A program made the position numbers and the translations under genes. The notes under the pieces were generated by a model. That model had not been told where the DNA came from, searched no databases, and saw only the letters and a list, made by a program, of their open reading frames with translations. A stretch of 64,000 nucleotides of DNA from Unio delphinus. Its lineage: Eukaryota > Mollusca > Bivalvia > Unionida > Unionidae. Each line of letters begins with the position of its first letter. The stretch's first letter is position 1. The stretch spans positions 38,526,315-38,590,314 of the forward strand of contig JAQISU010001235.1 in the NCBI GenBank assembly GCA_029339505.1, written 5' to 3'. Shown here in pieces: positions 14,344 through 63,214 of this stretch.

Positions 14344-14905
14344 CTCTTCTTACTCAGGTTAGGGTCCAAATACCATAGTCAAAACACCCTTAATAATTTA
14401 TAGGTAACTTCTTACTCAGGTTAGGGTCCAAATACCATAGTCAAACACCCCTAACAGTTTATTGGTGGCTTCATACTCAGGCTAGGGTACAAATACTCAA
14501 AACACTCTAATATATTATAGGAGACTTCTTACTCAGGCTTGGGTCCAAATAATCAAAACACCTTAACAATTTATATATGACTTTTGACTCAGGCTAGGGT
14601 CCATTGACTCAAAATCCCATAACAATTTATAGATGGCTTTTGACTCGGGCTAGGGTTCATTGACTCCAAACACCTTAACAATTTATAGATGACTTTTGAC
14701 GCGGGCTAGGATCCATTGACTCAAAATCCCATAACAATTTATAGGTTGCTTTTTACACATGTTAGGGTTTAACTTAAACAAATCTTGTAAGAAATGTATT
14801 AGATGCTTTTTAACACGAGGTTTATATCCAAGCAATGGAATATCCTGTAACAATTTAAAGGTAGCTTTTACACACATTAATGTCCAAGCAATGTAGAATC
14901 CTGTA
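14344..14905. repeat. Degenerate ~60-bp tandem repeat
   Basis: About nine decayed copies of a unit built on CTTACTCAGGTTAGGGTCCA, CAAAACACC and TAACAATTTATAGG. Divergence increases rightward. The TTAGGG strings are incidental to the unit and are not telomeric. Confidence 0.85.
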
Positions 14906-15211
14906 ACACTTTATAGGTTGCTGTGCATTTTCTTGTATATCATAGCTACTCAAAGTAAGGATCATTAAAAAAAAGGGAAAGCTAAGTATCTTGTCGCTAA
15001 TTGTCCATAAAATAATAGCTACAAGAGAATATAAAAATTCACTACATTTGTACAGGATAAAGATCGTAGACTTATCAACCACAAAAAGGAAAGATTATTT
15101 GGGGAGTGAATCTTATCTCTATGACATTTATTGAGAACACATCAGGTTCCTGCATCTCAAAGCCTGCACAGAAAGTTTATACCATCTTGTAAATTTCTCA
15201 AGATTTCCCAA

Positions 15212-15332
<121 letters not shown>

Positions 15333-15397
15333 TTTCAATGGTCTGTTATTTCAGGTAGTAACATTGCAAAAGAATTAAAAGCATTTATCTTTGAATT

Positions 15398-15575
15398 ACT
15401 TTTGGTTTGTTGTTTTATGGCACATCAACACAAGTAGGTTATTTAGCGCCCACGCAATTGGAATAAAGTGGCTTGCCCAAGGACACACGCCAATACAGGC
15501 CAATCGGATCATAGGATTCAAACCAACACCCTTTTGGTCAAGAGTCTGGTACACTAAGCATGGAATTACCACAAT
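15398..15575 (-). mobile_element. SINE-like element with tRNA-like head (minus strand)
   Basis: On the minus strand a B-box-like GGTTTGAATCC follows ACCAGACTCTTGACC. The plus strand carries GTGGCTTGCCCAAGGACACA, a phrase I recall as recurrent in invertebrate SINE bodies, and ends in a gene-like 'ttgttttatggcacatc' tail. No target duplication was found. Confidence 0.5.
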
Positions 15576-16225
15576 TCCTTAATTACCTAATAAGAGACAG
15601 ATGAAGTCCATTCTTTTTCAGAATTCATGGTGTTATGATACACAGTTGATAAAGTGACACTATATTGATTGCCTCTTAATGTAATGATCGTGTCATTTTG
15701 TGCTGCACAATTAAGTGCTCATTTAGCATAAGTGGACTACTGAAAGGTAGCTAGTAATAACGGATTAAGCTGGGAACGGATTAAGCTGGGAACGGTGGAT
15801 GATAGGTCCACAAAAAACAAGGTGGCAATTGCAGAATACTTACCAATATGAGAAATGCTTACCGGTACATGAAACTAGCTGCCACTTATAACCTCTTTTG
15901 CTTTGCAACCAATCTTCATAGATGGGTTGAAAATTAAATCATATGATTTGAGCAACAAGAGAACCATGAATGTCCTTTATAAGCCCATCAAACCCATGTT
16001 TAATAGTCTTATATGGGCAATAGCTAGGCATGCCTGATCAATGGATCAAATGATCTTGTCCTCTCGTTAAGGTATGTGGTCTTCAACTGTTTGAATTTTG
16101 TATTTTAAAGACTTTTTAAAACCTTTTTATTCCTTATCTTCAATTTGTGTGTGCTTTTTCCAAGAATATTTAAACTTTGAACTGTATAGCCAGAATTGTG
16201 CTGATGTGCCATTTAACTGCACTCT
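15576..16225. other. Low-information sequence
   Basis: Nothing beyond a 16-bp duplication (AACGGATTAAGCTGGG) at about 15767-15795. Confidence 0.45.
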
Positions 16226-16290
16226 TGCATACATACATACATACATGCATGCATGCATGCATGCATGCATACATACATACATACATACTC
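16226..16290. repeat. (CATA)n/(CATG)n tetranucleotide repeat
   Basis: A CATG core flanked by CATA runs on both sides; the string is close to self-complementary at its centre. Confidence 0.95.
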
Positions 16291-16601
16291 AGTCACTTGA
16301 CCTTTAACCCCAAAATCAAATTGCTTCTTATATAACCAAACATGCCACAAAATTTAGTCAACATCAGAAGAAAATTAGTAATGGATTGCTGAATGGATGG
16401 ATATCATCAAATAACATGTTCCTTATAGCAGGTACAAAACAATTATTTTCAATTTCTTTGGATAGCTGAATAGAAGACTGGTAAACAGCAAATTAAAGCC
16501 AAATTCAATATTGTATAACCTATCAAACGTTTTGATCTCAAAGAATGGTGTGCATATGACAAAATCTGACAAAGATTTACATAACTTTACATATTACTAT
16601 T

Positions 16602-16800
16602 TGCCCAATGACCACAGGAAATGACCCATACATGTATGTTAATTTTTCCCAATGACCACAGGAAATGACCCATACATGTATGTTAATATTTCCCAATGAC
16701 CATAGGAAATGACCCATACATGTATGTTAATATTTCCCAATGACCATAGGAAATGACCCATACATGTATGTTAATATTTCCCAATGACCACAGGTAATTA
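16602..16800. repeat. 44-bp tandem repeat, about 4.3 copies
   Basis: Unit: CCCAATGACCATAGGAAATG then ACCCATACATGTATGTTAAT and a short T-rich link. It contains the palindrome ATACATGTAT. Confidence 0.95.
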
Positions 16801-17965
16801 CCCTACTTGAGCTGATTCAAACAAGGCTAAATATGTAAAACAGCAGCATGTTCTTGCTATTCTGTTCAAAATAGCATTCATATACAGGACTGAAAGTAAT
16901 TTCACAACTCTTTAAGTATTGTATATATACTAACCATAAATCACATGCAACTATAAACAATACAAACACTGATCTGATACTGCACAATGTGCCAGCAGAT
17001 TAGGGTCTACACTTGAATACTAAAAAAAATAACACTGCATAGACCCATATCTGTTGACACAGTGGTAGATCTGGATTTGTGTAACTTGCATTTGGATAAG
17101 AGTTGCATGCAGGTAGATACAACAGTGAGAAGTTGGTCAAGTAGATACAACAGTGAAAAGTTGGTCAAGTAGATACAACAGTAAGAAGTTAGTCAGGAAG
17201 ACACACACACACTCTCCCTTGTTTTATTGCATCATCAACTCCCAATCATTGCAGGAACACAGCTTTTGATGACACTGCAAACAAGTTCACATTATAAAAT
17301 TGTATGTGGTGCTGTTGTCAATGATCTTCACAGGTGGCTCTTTATTGTAAACTGTGCAAATTTACATAAAACTTACTTTTATTTTATTCAGTTAATTCAA
17401 GTTTCATCTTATTTATGTCAAAGTTTTTCTATCTGATGAAAAATGAGGAGTTTTACTTTGGTTTTCTCTGTAATACTGATTTTTGTCTGTCCTATAATTT
17501 GCCGCTGATCGCATGTCCAAGAGTGTAGTGGGCAGATGTAGATTCCTTAAAATTTGTCAAAACAAAACTCACACAATTTCCAACAAGGGCCTGGTTGTAA
17601 GCATGCCAAGAATGTGAGAAATATATCACTGATGTTTTATACGCATTCTTTACAAACAGAACTTTTGTCTGAATTGAAATGAGTCATATGAATCTGACTG
17701 AAGAACAGGTCAAGATAAATGCTTAACCTGATTAAAAAAATGGTTCATATTTATATGTTTTAACAACATATAATAAATATGGATGAATAAACTAAGCCTG
17801 GAGTAACTGTTATAAATATCCAAGTTCACAAAATGTGTCTCAAACATTGTATGCTTATAAATAAAGCCTGAAAATGTCTAAACTTAAGAAAAAATATAAA
17901 TTACCATATAGCTGCAAAAATTATTTATTTTTCATCATTATTCCACAGTATTAAATCAGCAATGT
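16801..17965. other. AT-rich stretch with a short MITE fragment and 28-bp repeat
   Basis: At 17035-17100 there is a decayed piece of the AGACCCAGATCTG MITE family. At 17111-17195, AGTAGATACAACAGTGAGAAG is repeated three times at about 28-bp spacing. Nothing else was recognised. Confidence 0.55.
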
Positions 17966-17967
17966 AT

Positions 17968-17969
<2 letters not shown>

Positions 17970-18009
<40 letters not shown>
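17970..18009. repeat. (TA)n microsatellite
   Basis: About 20 TA units. Confidence 0.95.
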
Positions 18010-18015
<6 letters not shown>

Positions 18016-18286
18016 GTGATTCAGATGGTACATTACTCATTTAACTGGCATTTAACAAGAACAATTTTCAGTATAAAAAAAATGTCTTGGACAAATGCAC
18101 AGACTGACAAATTAAATTTGATTACAGCAACATGTAAAAATGCAAACAGCGAGAGTACAAAATATTGACATGCAGTAAGCAGGTAAAATATACTGTATCA
18201 TGTTTATATGTGCGTTGTAAAACTTAAGTTTTTTCACAATATGGATTTATCAGTAAATAACATTATCAAAACAAGCTGTTGTATGT

Positions 18287-18361
18287 AAATGTAAAACAAA
18301 TTCTATAACATTATCAAAACAAGCTGTTGTATGATAATGTTATAGAATTTGTTTTACATTT
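18287..18361. repeat. Perfect 30-bp inverted repeat with 15-base loop
   Basis: Left arm 18287-18316 begins AAATGTAAAACAAATTC; right arm 18332-18361 is its exact reverse complement. Four further pairs (ACAA/TTGT) can form inside the loop. The left arm and loop overlap a 27-bp direct duplication (AACATTATCAAAACAAGC at 18259 and 18307). Confidence 0.95.
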
Positions 18362-18678
18362 GTTTTGGCAGTCTCAACTTTTGATCATTAATGATAATGA
18401 TATTTCTGTCAATAAACCTGAATTTCAACTATTACCATATATATAATATAAAAAAACAAACAGTGCACATCTAAAAATGTACATCACTAATTACATAACA
18501 TAACTAGTAACGATGAAATCATATTAGTTTCATGTACATACACATGTACATGTTTGTAGTTTAGTGATCATTCATGTCCTCTAATAAAAAAGATATACAA
18601 AAAAATATGAATTAGAATTGTAAAGATATTTCACAAACACGTTTATTATGTATAGCTAGCTGTAGGTATTGCAGAGTA

Positions 18679-18902
18679 TACCATATATACTCACTTAAAA
18701 GTCAAATCAAACTGCAAACTACACAGACCCAGATCTGTAATAGCATAATGTGCAAGAGATATGGATCTGAATTTTTTGTTAGGTGCAATCTGTACAAAAA
18801 ACAACACGGACCCTTGTCTGCAGGTGTATTATGCTATGGCAGATCAGGATCATTTTTGGTCTTCTGTATTTTACAGTAGTTAGTTATGATGGGATATAGT
18901 AT
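18679..18902 (+). mobile_element. Palindromic ~210-bp MITE copy
   Basis: Left end TACCATATATACTCACTT, then CTGCAAACTACACAGACC, CAGATCTG and, on the right, GGCAGATCAGGATC. It carries the two-hairpin organisation of the family. The right terminus is decayed. Confidence 0.8.
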
Positions 18903-18919
18903 ATATTTGTGAACATGTC

Positions 18920-19112
18920 TGATCCAACGACTGGGACCCCAAATTTGCCATTACATAATGCAGAGGTAAATCTAGGTCCATGTAGTTTGTTAAGAGTAAT
19001 CACAAGAACAATTAACAAAGACCCTGATATGCCAGCACATTATACACCAGAAGATCAGGGTCTATGTTGTTTGCAGTAAAACCATGACTTACTAGCGAGT
19101 ACACATGGAGTA
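18920..19112 (+). mobile_element. Palindromic MITE copy, left end decayed
   Basis: Contains AAAGACCCTGATATGCCAGC and AGATCAGGGTCTATG, which pair with each other, and a right end ACTAGCGAGTACACATGGAG. It immediately follows the previous copy in the same orientation. Confidence 0.75.
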
Positions 19113-19419
19113 TAACATCTATTTCAATCTTAAAAATTAATTTTTTTAATGCAAAAACATTTACTCTCATTTGTGATAAATTATAAACACATGCCCCCAA
19201 AAACAGATTTGTGAAGATTCAGCATTCAAACCAAACTGCATGAAATAATGTAGATAATAGCAAATCTTTTTCATTGATTCCAGATCAAATTTTCGTTTCC
19301 ATTTTCAAGCAATGAATCTGTAAGCAAAAGAGTTTAGAAGATATGGAACAATTCCCCTATTTTAAAAATAATCACCTGCATTTCCAATCTTATTTCTTTC
19401 TTTCTTCCATTATCAAATA

Positions 19420-19590
19420 TATTTTCAAATTGACACGATATCTGACAGGTAAATATTCCCCTGTATTATTGTATAAGAGCTTACTGACACGATATATGAC
19501 AGGTCAATATTCAACTGTACTACTAACAAGTGCTTACTGACACGATTTCTGACAGGTCAATATTTCACTGTAATATTTTACAAGGACTAA
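19420..19590. repeat. ~58-bp tandem repeat, 3 copies
   Basis: TTACTGACACGATATCTGAC followed by AGGTCAATATTC recurs at 19430, 19484 and 19535 with moderate divergence. Confidence 0.85.
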
Positions 19591-19819
19591 TTGTATATAG
19601 CCACATTTAAGTGCATTTCAACTGTGAATTACACAGACACAGATCTACCATCATGTGTGCAGCATATCTGCGTCAAAGCAGTTTGTAAGAAGCAATCAGT
19701 GCAACAACAACAACAACAACAATTACCATGACCATGATTTGCCTGCACACTATGTGATGGCAGATCATGGTATATGTTGTTTGGAGTAAGAACTGACTTA
19801 TAAGTGAGTTTATATGGTA
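19591..19819 (+). mobile_element. Palindromic MITE copy
   Basis: Starts TGTATATAGCCACATTTAAG, carries ACACAGACACAGATCTACC and GGCAGATCATGGTATATGTT, and ends TTATAAGTGAGTTTATATGG. An (ACA)n run sits between the two hairpins. Confidence 0.8.
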
Positions 19820-19916
19820 GGTACACTTCCATAAAAAAAATTAGATCACATATTACAAGTGTTTCTGTGTTCTAAATAAAATGGTGTTGAGGCTGTGATT
19901 CACTTCCCATATTAAC

Positions 19917-20020
19917 TTGCTGAGTTCAAATGCACTCTGTAAAGACCCTAATCTGCAGGAATATTATGCTATGGCAGATCTGGACAGTTTGCCATAACCT
20001 ATGAGCAAGTATATACCCTG
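19917..20020 (+). mobile_element. Half-length MITE fragment
   Basis: AAAGACCCTAATCTGCAGG, GGCAGATCTGGAC and TATGAGCAAGTATATACCC represent one hairpin and the right end only. Confidence 0.65.
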
Positions 20021-20465
20021 CTCTTACATTATGGTGTGTTGTTCTCCCCCCTCTTACATTATGTGTAGTCGCTTGCCCCCTCTTACATTATGTGTAGTCC
20101 CCCCCCACTCGTGTTATGTATCAACAATACAGAGTCCACCCTGTCTACATGTTGTTGTTGTATGGTTTAACACTGTTTTTCAGTACATGGTGGCCAGTAT
20201 TTGAAAAAAGTAAAGTAAGCAGTGTGGACTGACATACACATGTTCTTGTATTATGCATCAAAAGAACTGGGTTCAACCTGTCTAATTGAAAAATAAGTAA
20301 ATAAAGCAGTCTATGACACCCCCACCACATGCTCCTGCATCATGTACCAACAAAACAGATTCTTACCTGTCCACTTGAAAAAGTAATTAGAGCAGGTGTA
20401 AACAGTGATATACCCTGACATTCCAAGATAGCAGATCTTGGTCCATGCTTTTGCATGTCATATAC
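20020..20465. repeat. Degenerate local repeats with nested SINE and MITE fragments
   Basis: CTCTTACATTATGTGTAGTC recurs three times at 20024-20100. A ~110-bp block (ATGTATCAACA...CAGAGTCCA...CTGTCTAC...TTGAAAAA) recurs at 20112, 20255 and 20340. The first copy is split by a 5'-truncated SINE tail (20150-20206). A MITE fragment (GCAGATCTTGGTCC) closes the region. Confidence 0.65.
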
Positions 20466-20913
20466 ATCAGCAAATCCAGCAAAATACCCCCATCAGAATA
20501 ACCTACAAATCCAAACTAAACCTAAAATCAACAATATTTTATTTGTGTGTTGTGTAGTTATGCACAAAAGTGTGACTGAAAGGAAAATTGAACAAGTGAA
20601 GAAAAGACTACATTATTTTCATTCTCAAGAAAACAAATATCTGTAATAATGCATGAAAACTTTGTTGTGAAGTTTTCCATTAAATCAAATGTTAATTATT
20701 AGGTTGTTCACATATTTTAAATCCTGGTGTTAGATTTAGTTGTGTAAACTCTAATGGTGCAACATGGCCAGCAGAGATGTGTGATATTTGCAGTATGCTA
20801 GTTAATTGCAATATTTTCTTCTGGTGGTATGTACTATTGTACTTTTTCACTGTACTGGTATTATGATAGTTTCCATCAGTAAGGAATGTACAGAAAAACC
20901 TGAGTAATCTTGT

Positions 20914-21157
20914 TGTTGTTGTTGTAAGGTTTAGCACCATTTTTCAGCGCATGATAGGCTATACATGGCGGCCAGTATTAATGGTGGAGGAAAAACCTGG
21001 GAAACCCCCAGTAAGAACCACCGACCCTTGAGATGCTACTAGCAAGCTTTCTCACATATACAACTTGGCCAAATCTGAGACTCAAACCGACACAGACAGA
21101 GGTAAGATGGCAGTGATCCGTAACAGAGCGCTTTAGACCACTCGGCCACTCGGGGCC
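20914..21157 (-). mobile_element. tRNA-derived SINE, family A, with 15-bp target duplication
   Basis: On the minus strand the head reads GGGGCCCCGAGTGGCCGAGT with an A-box-like TGGCCGAGTGG and a later B-box-like GGTTTGAGTCTC. The element ends in an (AAC)n tail. It is flanked by perfect 15-bp duplications CCTGAGTAATCTTGT at 20899-20913 and 21158-21172, showing target-primed retroposition. Such SINEs are transcribed by RNA polymerase III and mobilised by a partner LINE. Confidence 0.93.
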
Positions 21158-21172
21158 CCTGAGTAATCTTGT

Positions 21173-21918
21173 AATGACTCAGATGATATCTATAGCATGT
21201 TTTCCTTTTTCATGACAAATTAAGTCAAAACATTATTTTTTTCTACAAAAAGTTGTATGTCAGAAATTAATCTGAAAATTATAAATACAGAATTAACCTT
21301 TAAAATCTTTAATTATACAAATGTGCTGGCCAAATGATAATATTGTAAAAGATATTTTGGTCAAATCCAACTTTGGAAATTTTTTTGGATCTAAATAAAA
21401 GCCATATTTTTTTAGTTTTTAAAAGTGTATATAAGTCTCAGGAGCAGTCATTTCTTTCTAAGACTGAATCAGCTTAAGATTTTCAAAAGTGCAGCCATTT
21501 TCAATTTGAATTTTATGAAATTTCAGTCCACAAAATATTTTCTCATTTGTAGAGTAAGTGTTCTGTATTTACTGATTGTCTCTCATACAAATTGAATGTT
21601 GGTATCCCAATGAAAGTTTTCTTGCCTATTACATAAATAGCATAGCTACTAAACTGAAGGGTTCAGTTTCAACACTTCCTGTTTTTATCAACAACTTTTC
21701 AAATCTCTGCATAGCTATTTTGTATAAGGTTAATCATTCCATTTTAGATACAGTTTTTAGATCACAACATGTACAACAATTAACATACTTAATGAATTCA
21801 TCTAATATAAGTAACTGATAATTTAAGGGGGGGGGGGTAATTTTCTTTTGAGCTGAGATATTTTCTTTTCTTTGAACTCAAGATGTTTAATTTTTCTTCA
21901 AATAATATAATGCATATA
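21173..21918. other. AT-rich sequence, nothing recognised
   Basis: An 80-codon frame at 21576-21818 shows no recognisable domain. A poly-G run lies at about 21828. Confidence 0.5.
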
Positions 21919-22275
21919 GTGTTATTTTGCAAGCTGTATCACAGAATGTTCAGAAATACCATGGTGTAACATTTTTATGTGATATCCGTAGTGTTATTTT
22001 GCAAGCTGTATCACAGAATGTTCAGAAATACCATGGTATAACATTTTTATGTGATATCCGTAGTGTTATTTTGCAAGCTGTATCACGGAATGTTCAGAAA
22101 TACCATGGTATAACATTTTTATGTGATATCCGTAGTGTTATTTTGCAAGCTGTATCACAGAATGTTCAGAAATACCATGGTATAACATTTTTATGTGATA
22201 TCCGTAGTGTTATTTTGCAAGCTGTATCACAGAATGTTCAGAAATAACATGGTATAACATTTTTATGTGATATCC
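21919..22275. repeat. 72-bp tandem repeat, about 5 copies
   Basis: Unit contains GTGTTATTTTGCAAGCTGTA, TCACAGAATGTTCAGAAATA and CCATGGTATAACATTTTTAT. Because 72 is a multiple of three and the unit lacks a stop in one frame, a 106-codon frame results; it ends where a single base change creates TAA. No start context, splice context or homology supports a protein. Confidence 0.95.
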
Positions 22276-22605
22276 AGATCTAACGGACAATGCAGCTATG
22301 AAGAAGGGGGGGATGACAATTTGTTATATGCTGCTACATGGAACACTATTGTAAGTCTGACCATGATAAACTTCAAGACAATTTTTAAAATCCAATCCAA
22401 CAAACTTAAATTTTGATGCAACTGACACTTTTGAAAATTAGCATCCTTGTTAAATCATATTGAAAGAGATTCATATAGCCTGATAAATATATACTACAAA
22501 AAACCCACTAAAATAAAAATACTTTTAAACATAAAACTTTAAAACCCTTGGCAAAAAGACATTTGCAATGGAAGACTATTTACTAATTTCTGTTAACCCT
22601 GCTTA

Positions 22606-22738
22606 GGCTAACTAGTCAGTGGTGACTATGGATAAGCTAACTACTGGTCAGTGGTGACTATGGATAAGCTAACCATTGGTCAGCAATGACTATAGATAGG
22701 ATAACCACTGGTTTGTGGTGACCATGAATAACCTAAAT
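22606..22738. repeat. ~34-bp tandem repeat, 4 diverged copies
   Basis: ACTGGTCAGTGGTGACTATG followed by GATAAGCTAACC is repeated with growing divergence. Confidence 0.85.
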
Positions 22739-22740
22739 TA

Positions 22741-24222
22741 CATATTGAGGAGCAGTTTTCATATGGAGTAAAGCATTCTAACTCGAACATCAATTACTCA
22801 TCCTTAACTCTGATATCACTTGAATACCAACATATTCAAAGGACCTTCTTAGTCCTGTTCTGAACAATTCAATTTATCTTCAATCCTAAAAATCTTAAAG
22901 CCAACCCAATCCTTGCACCAAATATCTGGGCATGTTGTACTTTGCCTTGCTGATTTTCATAAATTGATGATGAATGATGAATAATGACCTACTTTCTGTG
23001 AGCCTTGGAAAACACAAAATTGAAATTATGCAACAATATTTTCCTTAAATTTCACATGAAATGAGCACAAATGTAAGAATCTACTCACCACTGTAAAAAT
23101 AAATCACTTATTCAACAAAGGGAATGATTTAAGTCATTATGCTTTTGCTTTTCTTTTATGATACCTCATTTTGACTGAAATGAGGTATTTCATGTAATAA
23201 ACAGTAATTATTAATAAGCCTCATTTGGACTGAAATGAGGTATTTCATGTATAAAAATAATAAAAAGCGATTATTAACACACATAACCAGCTGTCATTTT
23301 CCCTTCAATCTAAAGATGCCAACTTTAAACTTCTTTTGCTGAACAAAATGAAGTATAATCTGTGTCACAAGAAATGGAATAACATTTCAAGTTTAAACAA
23401 GAAGAGGCTTAAACATTGAATAAGCTATTCCAATGAAAATATTAAAAATTAAGATTTAAAAAAAATAAGGTACATTTTTGCACTTATTTTGTGAATAAGG
23501 AAGAGATAAAAACCCACCCAAATGTGCAGATCACTATGATCAACATTTTTCTCTATTCAATGACATGAACACAGCATAATGGCACTTACCTCAAATCAAT
23601 GGTAAAATGACAGGCGATTTAAGTGGTCTGAAGATGCGAATTGTGCACCTTGAAAATGGGGCCATCACAATTTCCTATGACCAGAGTTGTTTCCCTTACT
23701 CAAAGATCTTGGTCATCATACATCCAACATGTAATCCTTGTTAGATTTTATGACAACATTTTGTGGATTTAGTACATGTGACATGACTGCAATCAAATAT
23801 TTCTCTGAATTCTGGATTGGCCAAAGGTTGAAAAGCATTATGATGAAAAATTATTTTCAACTGGTTCAGATCCTCACTACTTTAAAAACCATTTCCACTT
23901 GAAAATAATGTTATTTGAAGGATTTTAATGTCTTCTTTTGCATTTATCACTTTTGAAATAAAGTGAAAGCAACCATGGACTATATTCCAAAATCAGAAGA
24001 ATCTGTCACATTATCTCCAGGACATTTTTCATACTGCTGAGTTTCTGCTACTGAACTCACAAGCTGTGATGTCATCCACAATAAAGTAAATACTTATTCA
24101 AGTTCAAAGGCTTGTAACCACTTCTGTTCATACAGTGGCATAACTAAAAGAGCAAAGGGAAGTAACACTGATCTATCCTCTGAAAAACTGGATGAACTGT
24201 CACAAACTGGAATGATAATGTT
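22741..24222 (-). other. AT-rich flank 3' of CYRI, possible 3' UTR
   Basis: No ORF or recognisable element spans this stretch. It is downstream of the CYRI stop on the minus strand, so some of it may be 3' UTR. The only structure seen is the hairpin pair at 23156-23262. Confidence 0.4.
23156..23262. repeat. Pair of short hairpins in direct repeat
   Basis: CCTCATTT...AAATGAGG stems with 5-6 base loops occur at about 23164 and 23219, each followed by TATTTCATGTA. Confidence 0.7.
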
Positions 24223-24391
24223 AACCCAGCTTGGGGCCTAGTTAACCCAGCATGAGGCCTAGTTAACCCAGCATGAGGCCTAGTTAACCCAGCTTGGGGC
24301 CTAGTTAACCCAGCTTGGGGCCTAGTTAACCCAGCTTGGGGCCTAGTTAACCCAGCATGAGGCCTAGTTAACCCAGCTTGGGGCCTAACTA
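24223..24391. repeat. 21-bp minisatellite just past the CYRI stop
   Basis: Eight copies of GTTAACCCAGCTTGGGGCC plus TA, alternating with an ATGAGG variant. It lies about 100 bases downstream of the TGA on the minus strand, so it is probably transcribed as 3' UTR. Each unit has a GTTAAC palindrome. Confidence 0.95.
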
Positions 24392-24488
24392 ACTTAACTT
24401 AGGCTAAATGAGCAATGATAACAAACACTATGCAACACTATATACAATGGAAAAATGTAACAATTAACATTTCTCTCTCACACACATT

Positions 24489-62749
<38,261 letters not shown>

Positions 62750-63214
62750 CTGAAAAATAGGTAACTATATTTAAGTTTGTAGTACATGTATGCCCTCAAA
62801 AGTCAAAACCAAGAAAGTTTAATAATAAAGATGAAGAAAACTCTGAATAGCACATTATACACCTGCCAGGTGTTTAAATGATAATTTCGGTTTGCATTCA
62901 ATATTTTGCTGGATTTAAAATGTCTAAACTGGAAATTATGTGTTTTCAAGGTCAAAAGGCTGAAAATTACATGTGATGAAGGTCAACTTTCAAGGGGTTT
63001 TCCCCATCTAAAAAAAGAGCCTTAATATGTATAATATGATGGCCAGCTTTTCCTCATGGATTGCCTTCTTTCTCAAAGAATAAAATGAACTGGATATGGG
63101 TTAATTAAAGATACTAAAAAAACATGAGGCCCAAGTGGGAATAAGATAGCTCATCACATTCACATTCAGCTAAAGACAAATTTGAAATTAACAATTTGCA
63201 GATTAAACCAGGTT

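Noticed and set aside
14344..14905. Interstitial telomere (TTAGGG strings)
   Set aside because: TTAGGG occurs once per ~60-bp degenerate unit, not in tandem hexamers.
20001..20204. 67-codon cysteine-containing ORF as a small secreted peptide
   Set aside because: Composed of three CTCTTACATTATG repeats and a SINE fragment; no signal or maturation motif.
21927..22247. 106-codon repetitive ORF
   Set aside because: A 24-codon repeat from the 72-bp tandem unit; no start context or known repeat-protein family.
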